A stretch of DNA of 64,000 nt, taken from the NCBI RefSeq assembly GCF_004358205.1, contig NZ_SMYO01000004.1, positions 1 through 64,000 on the forward strand, in the 5' to 3' direction. The stretch is from Bacillus salipaludis (lineage in GTDB: Bacteria > Bacillota > Bacilli > Bacillales_B > DSM-18226). A program made the position numbers and the translations under genes. Positions 59,121-64,000 of the stretch are shown one piece after another (position 1 is the first letter of the stretch; each line of letters begins with the position of its first letter). Under the pieces are notes generated by a model. That model was not told where the DNA came from and made no database searches. It saw only the letters and a list, made by a program, of their open reading frames with translations.

Positions 59121-61166
59121 ATGAAAAAAGCAGTTATTTTAATAGTAGTTATGTTGATGTGTTCGACAATGTTCCCGCAATGGCTGACAGGGGGACAGGC
59201 CTTTGCAAAGGCCAACTATCCGGATGTGAATGATTATATTAAAACAAAAAAGCTCACACCGGTGAAATTCGAATATCAGCATATCAGTAAGTTTCCAGAC
59301 TTCAATTATCGCAATGGCTATGCGATGGTTGAAGGGGTCGTCGCCCATGAAACGGCAAACAGCCACTCGACCATCTACGACGAAATCGCCTATATGTCGA
59401 AACATTATAACAATGCATTTGTGCATGCATTTGTTGATGGCTCCCATGTCATCGAAATCCAGTCTCCCGATTATGGGGCATGGGGCGCAGGACCGTATGC
59501 TAACAAACGCTTTGTCCATGTCGAACTGGTCCGAGTACATAGCTTTGATCAATTTGCTCGCTCCATCAATAACTACGCGAACTACCTTGCCTTTCTACTA
59601 TTTGAATACAATCTAGGAGTCACAAGCGCTGAAAAAACAGGTAAAGGCACATTGTGGTCCCATAATGCCGTTTCCAAATTCCTTGGTGGTACAGACCATG
59701 GTGACCCGCATGGTTATTTTTCCCAATGGGGCTATAACTGGAATGACTTTGTTAATCAAGTCACGCAAAAATACAATACCTTAAATACAACAATCGATAC
59801 AAAAAGATTAGGCTATATCAAAAACGAAGGCGCAAAAATTTATCAAGAAATTGGTGAAGACACCACTGCCATTACAGCAGATTTAACCTATACCAATCGC
59901 GTTTATTACATAAAAGAACAAGCGATCGAAGACGGTCAAATCTTTTTTCTATTAAGTAATGAAAAAGGAATCATCGGCTGGGCAAAGTCAGCGGATTTAT
60001 CCGTAATGCCATACGCCCTCATCAGTAACAAATCAAAGAATTTTATTTTAAAAGGAACCGGAAAAGCCTATAGCAAGGAATGGGGCCAGAAAAATGACGC
60101 CGTCATCGCGACGCTTTCTTCCTATGCCGACCAAGAATTCGCGGTCAACGCAACGGAGCAAATCGGAAACTCGATTTGGTATCGCGGAACGATTGCAGGC
60201 CAAACGGTTTGGGTGTATTCAAGCAACCTAACGACCATCACTGAAAGCAGCACAAACCGATTAGGTGTGGTCAAAAATCCTGACGTTAAGATTTATAAGA
60301 ACATTGGTGAGGAAGCGACTGCGAATCTAGCGGGTGCAACGTATACCAGCACTGTTTTTTACATTAAAAAGAAAGCTGCGGCAAACGGTAAAACCTATTA
60401 CCTGCTTAGCACGCAGCCAAGCAGCACAAATGGAGTAATCGGCTGGGCAAAATCGACGGATTTAACAACGGAATCCTATGCAGAAGTTGATAAAAATCCG
60501 AAGATGTTTTTAATCAATGGAACCGGCAGCGCCTATAGCAAGGCATGGGGCGGTGTAAAGGATTCCACTATTAAAAATCTATCCGTCTATAAGGAACAGG
60601 AATTTAAGGCGCAGCTAACCGCTAAAATCGGCAGTACCATTTGGTATCGCGGACAGTTGGACGGTAAGACGGTTTGGTTTCCTTCTTATTCTGTCAAATC
60701 AATCAAAGAGAGTAGCACAAGCCGTTTAGGCCGGGTAAGAAGCAGCAGTGTAAAGATTTATAAACTGATAGGAGATAGCTCGTCTAGCTTCAAGGCAGGT
60801 TCAACCTATACGAATCATGTCTATTATATGAAGAAACAAGCAAGCTTTATGGGACAAACCTATTACTTGCTGAGCAATCAGGCTAGTGCAAGCAAAGGAG
60901 TCATTGGTTGGGTGAAACAAACTGACCTTTCCTCACAGAGCTATGCGCAGGTCAAACAAATAAGCAAAAAACTTGTTGTCAAAGGAACTGGCAGCGCCTA
61001 CAGCAAACTATGGGGCAGCAAAAAAGACACCATCTACAAAAGCCTATCCAAATACAAAGGAAGTACCTTCAAAATCACTTCCACATGGAAAGTCGGAAAA
61101 ACAACCTGGTACTACGGCAACTTCGGCGGCAAAAAAGTATGGATCGACAAAAAATATTTGAAATAA
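59121..61166 (+). CDS. N-acetylmuramoyl-L-alanine amidase with GW repeats
   Basis: 681 residues from the ATG with GGGAGG upstream. Signal peptide (about 1-29), then an amidase_2 domain (about 45-225; VAHETAN, VHAFVDGS, HNAVSKF, DHGDPHGYF as zinc/catalytic region). The rest is three long repeats, each built of two GW modules (IGWAKS, WYRG.. type), ending in a basic tail. GW modules bind lipoteichoic acid, so the enzyme is held at the cell surface. A surface autolysin of the Atl/Ami type. Confidence 0.92.
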   Translation: MKKAVILIVVMLMCSTMFPQWLTGGQAFAKANYPDVNDYIKTKKLTPVKFEYQHISKFPDFNYRNGYAMVEGVVAHETANSHSTIYDEIAYMSKHYNNAFVHAFVDGSHVIEIQSPDYGAWGAGPYANKRFVHVELVRVHSFDQFARSINNYANYLAFLLFEYNLGVTSAEKTGKGTLWSHNAVSKFLGGTDHGDPHGYFSQWGYNWNDFVNQVTQKYNTLNTTIDTKRLGYIKNEGAKIYQEIGEDTTAITADLTYTNRVYYIKEQAIEDGQIFFLLSNEKGIIGWAKSADLSVMPYALISNKSKNFILKGTGKAYSKEWGQKNDAVIATLSSYADQEFAVNATEQIGNSIWYRGTIAGQTVWVYSSNLTTITESSTNRLGVVKNPDVKIYKNIGEEATANLAGATYTSTVFYIKKKAAANGKTYYLLSTQPSSTNGVIGWAKSTDLTTESYAEVDKNPKMFLINGTGSAYSKAWGGVKDSTIKNLSVYKEQEFKAQLTAKIGSTIWYRGQLDGKTVWFPSYSVKSIKESSTSRLGRVRSSSVKIYKLIGDSSSSFKAGSTYTNHVYYMKKQASFMGQTYYLLSNQASASKGVIGWVKQTDLSSQSYAQVKQISKKLVVKGTGSAYSKLWGSKKDTIYKSLSKYKGSTFKITSTWKVGKTTWYYGNFGGKKVWIDKKYLK

Positions 61167-61171
61167 TGATT

Positions 61172-61214
61172 CGACAAAAATCGGGTGGTGTCTGTCACCA
61201 CCCGATTTTTGTCG
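61172..61214 (+). repeat. dispersed 43-bp dyad, copy 21
   Basis: Arms CGACAAAAATCGGGTGGTG and CACCACCCGATTTTTGTCG paired; loop TCTGT. Directly after the amidase gene. Confidence 0.92.
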
Positions 61215-61226
61215 AATTCTTCCCAT

Positions 61227-61240
61227 TGAAAACGTTTTCG
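61227..61240 (+). promoter_or_regulatory. cre-like box upstream of the ABC importer
   Basis: TGAAAACGTTTTCG differs from the CcpA consensus TGWAANCGNTNWCA only at the last base. It lies about 300 bp before the substrate-binding protein gene, so the link to that gene is uncertain. The rest of 61241-61543 shows no gene. Confidence 0.45.
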
Positions 61241-61543
61241 GTGAAAGCTATAATAATTTTAACTCTTCAAGTTTGGTAGGTTTATATTTTTTTATTCAAT
61301 TAATTTCACCACTGGAGAAATTAAACTAAGAAATTGTGAATACACCTAGAAAAGTAGCATGGGATTATAGTCTTTATTAACACCATGGATAAAATTGCGG
61401 TATTGGATTTAAGATTACTTCTATCCCCAATCCTGTTATAGGAGACGAAATGGAAGTAATCCAATCATATTCTTTCAAGGGTATAACTCATATCAAACAC
61501 AACAAGCAAAGTACCTGAAAAAATTATCAAAGGGGGAAGACAA

Positions 61544-63112
61544 TTGAAGAAGACTCATTTTTGGAAAACGCTGCTGTTAATCGTTCTTTCGGCAATAGTA
61601 GTCGTTGGATGTTCCAGCAAGGAAAGCAGCAGTGAAAAGAAGCCTGGTACCAAATCAGGTGACAAAGAAATGGTGATTGCAGTAAATGAAAACTTTATTT
61701 CGATGGACCCGCACAATACGGGTGATACCAATTCTAACTCCGTGCAGTCTGCCATGCTTGAAGGGCTATTGGGCTTTGATGCAGAAGGAAAAATTATACC
61801 TAAACTAGCAGAAGAGTACAGCGTTAGTGATAATGCATTGGAATATACCTTTAAACTGCGTAAAGGGGTAAAGTTCCATGATGGGGAAGACTTTAATGCA
61901 GAAGCCGTAAAAGCCAACTTTGAAAGAATCATGAAAGATGACAGCCTTCGTTTAAACAGCCGCGGATTTAATCTCATCACGAAAATCGATGTAATCAATG
62001 ATTATGAAATGAAAATCACCATCAAAGAACCATATGCTGGGATGTTAACCAGATTTGTATCCGCAAAAATTCTTAGTCCGAAGCTCTTAGCTGAAGGAAA
62101 TGACAAAATTGCCAAAAACCCAGTCGGAACAGGTCCATTTAAATTTGTTGAATGGGTTCAAGGCGATCATTTAACCGTTGAACGTTTTGATGGGTACTGG
62201 AACAAGGCTGACCGTGTGAAAAAGATTACCTATAAACCAGTTCCGGAAAATGGCTCTCGCGTTGCTATGTTGAAAACAGGTGAAGCACAGGTCATCTATC
62301 CACTGCCAAGTCAAAATATTAAAGAATTAGAGAGTAATTCTGACGTTAAAGTAGAAAAAATTCCTTCTACGATCGCACGTTATGTATCGATTAACACGAT
62401 GAAAAAGCCTTTTAACGATCCGCGTGTTCGTCAGGCATTAAACTATGCCGTTGATAAGGATGCTTTTATCAGTGTTGTCAATGCGGGCTTCGGGCTTCCT
62501 TTAGACTCGATTATCCCGAGCAAAACGCTTCACTATGTAAAACAGGAAGAATATCAGCAAAATATCGAAAAAGCAAAGCAATTATTAAAAGAAGCTGGAT
62601 ATGCAAATGGCTTCAAAACGGAAATTTGGGGGAATACAAACTCCGACACGATGAAGGGAATGCAGTTCATCCAGCAGCAATTAAAAGCCATTGGCGTCGA
62701 TGTAAATATTAAATCAATGGAAGAAGGCACTCTTTCGGATGAAATTTATGGAGCACAAAAACCGGAAGATACAAAATTACAAATGTGGTATGTAAGCTGG
62801 TCTGCCTATCCTTCTGATACAACCAATGCGACAAAACCATTATTCTATGGCGGTTCGTTCCCTCCAGAGGGTGCGAATACGGCTTATTACAAAAATGACA
62901 AGGTAGACAAATGGATGGATGAAGTGAATAAAACAGCAGATGAAGCAAAACAGGATGAAATCTATAGCAATATCCAGTCCACCATTTATAAAGATGCTCC
63001 ATGGATTTTCCTAGGCGTCGATGAAATTTTAACTGGCAAGAGAACAAATGTGGAAGGTGTCAACATTACGCCAGATGGCGGAATTGACGTAACAAACGCA
63101 AACTTGAAGTAA
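61544..63112 (+). CDS. ABC peptide transporter, substrate-binding lipoprotein
   Basis: 522 residues. Lipoprotein signal with lipobox VVVGCSS, then a family 5 solute-binding protein (MDPHNTGDTNSNSVQ, KLRKGVKFHDGEDFNAEAVK, DPRVRQALNYAVDK). Closest in type to GsiB/DppA, binding oligopeptides, glutathione or similar. TTG start with AGGGGGAAG seven bases upstream. The permease gene begins 132 bp downstream. Confidence 0.92.
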   Translation: MKKTHFWKTLLLIVLSAIVVVGCSSKESSSEKKPGTKSGDKEMVIAVNENFISMDPHNTGDTNSNSVQSAMLEGLLGFDAEGKIIPKLAEEYSVSDNALEYTFKLRKGVKFHDGEDFNAEAVKANFERIMKDDSLRLNSRGFNLITKIDVINDYEMKITIKEPYAGMLTRFVSAKILSPKLLAEGNDKIAKNPVGTGPFKFVEWVQGDHLTVERFDGYWNKADRVKKITYKPVPENGSRVAMLKTGEAQVIYPLPSQNIKELESNSDVKVEKIPSTIARYVSINTMKKPFNDPRVRQALNYAVDKDAFISVVNAGFGLPLDSIIPSKTLHYVKQEEYQQNIEKAKQLLKEAGYANGFKTEIWGNTNSDTMKGMQFIQQQLKAIGVDVNIKSMEEGTLSDEIYGAQKPEDTKLQMWYVSWSAYPSDTTNATKPLFYGGSFPPEGANTAYYKNDKVDKWMDEVNKTADEAKQDEIYSNIQSTIYKDAPWIFLGVDEILTGKRTNVEGVNITPDGGIDVTNANLK

Positions 63113-63131
63113 TTTTAATGGTTATAAAAAA

Positions 63132-63162
63132 GGCGGAGGGGGACTCTCTCCCCCGAGGCTTC
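63132..63162 (+). terminator. intercistronic hairpin
   Basis: GAGGGGG/CCCCCGA-type stem with a short T-rich tail between the binding protein and permease. Such hairpins are typical where the binding protein is made in excess over the permease. Confidence 0.6.
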
Positions 63163-63244
63163 TTTCCTTCTTAGAAGATAAGAATAATTAAATTCTGACT
63201 TCGAGAACGGTCTAGCGCGCTTTTCTTAGAAAGGGGTTTTCACC

Positions 63245-64000
63245 ATGCTCCAATATATTTTAAAAAGAATACTAGAAATGATTCCTATTCTATTTATTGT
63301 TTCTATTTTAATCTTCCTCTTTACCCACTTAATTCCTGGAGACCCAGCACGACTGGTGGCAGGAAAAGACGCCACGTTAGATGAGGTCGAAGCGATTCGG
63401 GCGCAGCTTGGGCTCAATCAGCCGATTTGGGAGCAATATTTTACCTACATGGCCCACCTATTTCAAGGGAATTTAGGTACCTCCCTGAAGACAAAATTAC
63501 CAGTAACGGATATGTTTGTTGACCGCTTTATGCCATCGATTTATTTAACATTAGCCAGTATGGTTTGGGCTTTAATCATTGGATTAATTATTGGAACATT
63601 CTCCGCTGTTTTTAAAAATAAATGGCCCGATTATCTTGGGATGGTAACAGCGGTTTCGGGAATTTCGTTACCAGGTTTTTGGTTAGGGTTAATCCTCATT
63701 CAGATTTTCTCCGTACAGCTGGGATGGTTTCCAACAGGCGGTGCAGAGGGCTGGCAAAGCTATGTGTTACCATCGTTAACGCTGGGTGCCGGCATCATGT
63801 CGATGCTTGCCCGGTTTACCAGATCTTCATTACTCGAAACGCTTAAGGCTGATTTTATCCGTACGGGACGTGCAAAGGGATTGAAGGAATCGGTTGTCAT
63901 TCCTAAGCATGCCCTGAGAAATTCACTTATTCCGGTTGTAACCATTGCTGGTTTGCAGTTTGGCTTTTTACTGGGAGGCTCCGTTGTAGTAGAAACTGTT
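63245..64000 (+). CDS. ABC transporter permease, DppB/GsiC type (partial, runs off window)
   Basis: About 250 residues visible, with no stop before the window ends. MLQYILKRILEMIPILFIVS is the typical DppB N-terminus, and HLIPGDPARLVAG and the EAIRAQLGLNQPIWEQY loop are standard. The EAA-type cytoplasmic loop DFIRTGRAKGLKE is present near the right end. It forms the membrane channel with a second permease and ATPases expected beyond the window. AAAGGGG precedes the ATG. Confidence 0.92.
   Translation, partial: MLQYILKRILEMIPILFIVSILIFLFTHLIPGDPARLVAGKDATLDEVEAIRAQLGLNQPIWEQYFTYMAHLFQGNLGTSLKTKLPVTDMFVDRFMPSIYLTLASMVWALIIGLIIGTFSAVFKNKWPDYLGMVTAVSGISLPGFWLGLILIQIFSVQLGWFPTGGAEGWQSYVLPSLTLGAGIMSMLARFTRSSLLETLKADFIRTGRAKGLKESVVIPKHALRNSLIPVVTIAGLQFGFLLGGSVVVETV

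Noticed and set aside
5379..61214. Dyad copies as intrinsic terminators
   Set aside because: Stems end in TTTTGTCG without a T-tract, several copies sit between divergent promoters, and several neighbouring genes already have proper terminators.
5379..61214. Dyad copies as a CRISPR array
   Set aside because: Copies are thousands of bases apart with genes between; there is no repeat-spacer pattern and no cas gene.

Overview
The window looks like a chromosomal segment of a spore-forming Bacillaceae (Bacillus/Neobacillus type). Support comes from an IspA-type intracellular subtilase, a YflT-type stress protein behind a sigma-B-like promoter, YwbE, a Spo0E-like small protein, a Cys/Tyr-rich coat-like protein, AGGAGG ribosome-binding sites with frequent TTG/GTG starts, perfect or near-perfect CcpA cre boxes and a PHO box. 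The species cannot be named from the sequence.

Layout. 1-1840: end of an rRNA operon (5S) followed by a tRNA array (Glu, Val, Thr, Lys, Arg, Pro, Ser, fMet, Asp, a broken tRNA, Phe, Tyr, Ile, Asn, Arg). 1.9-7.1 kb: IspA, VanZ-like protein, NlpC/P60 cell-wall hydrolase, stress protein. 7.5-12.5 kb: VOC protein, then an ascorbate-type PTS (IIA-IIB-IIC) with a transketolase. 12.6-20.2 kb: small housekeeping and accessory genes (VOC, TSUP transporter, UspA, YwbE, prohibitin-like, Cys-rich protein, aldo/keto reductase). 19.6-23.3 kb: a TOTE-type primase-helicase flanked by two DoxX paralogues with nearly identical control regions. 23.5-25.7 kb: IclR regulator and a Gfo/Idh/MocA dehydrogenase. 25.8-31.0 kb: kynurenine pathway (TetR regulator, kynU, permease, kynA, kynB) converting tryptophan to anthranilate. 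31.0-32.2 kb: MarR regulator divergent from a flavodoxin-fold oxidoreductase. 32.2-36.3 kb: a secreted GDPD-PhoD fusion with a PHO box, and an unknown membrane protein. 36.5-41.2 kb: GAF/PucR-type regulator divergent from an M20 amidohydrolase and an unknown permease. 41.4-41.8 kb: a cre-controlled small transcript encoding 45 residues. 42-54.9 kb: a PucR regulator and a nine-gene cluster resembling ectoine/hydroxyectoine catabolism, with two DoeA paralogues and an MHS-type transporter. 55-58.4 kb: UDP-glucose dehydrogenase, UDP-glucuronate epimerase and a GT2 glycosyltransferase. 58.7-61.2 kb: degenerate Spo0E-like protein and a GW-repeat amidase. 61.5-64 kb: oligopeptide-type ABC importer, running off the window.

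The most striking feature is not a gene. About 21 copies of a 43-bp hairpin-forming dyad (arms CGACAAAATTCGGGTGGTG and complement, loop CCTGT) lie between transcription units, always outside coding regions. Arm sequences covary between copies, and the loop is in the same strand orientation in 17 of 19 orientable copies regardless of gene direction. Two further arrays of CGC(G/T)GATAAA repeated at exactly 21-bp spacing occur after kynU and after the eutB-like gene. The best candidates for less-described biology are this dyad family, the phased arrays, the duplicated DoxX control region around the TOTE gene, the GDPD-PhoD fusion and the cre-controlled small transcript.
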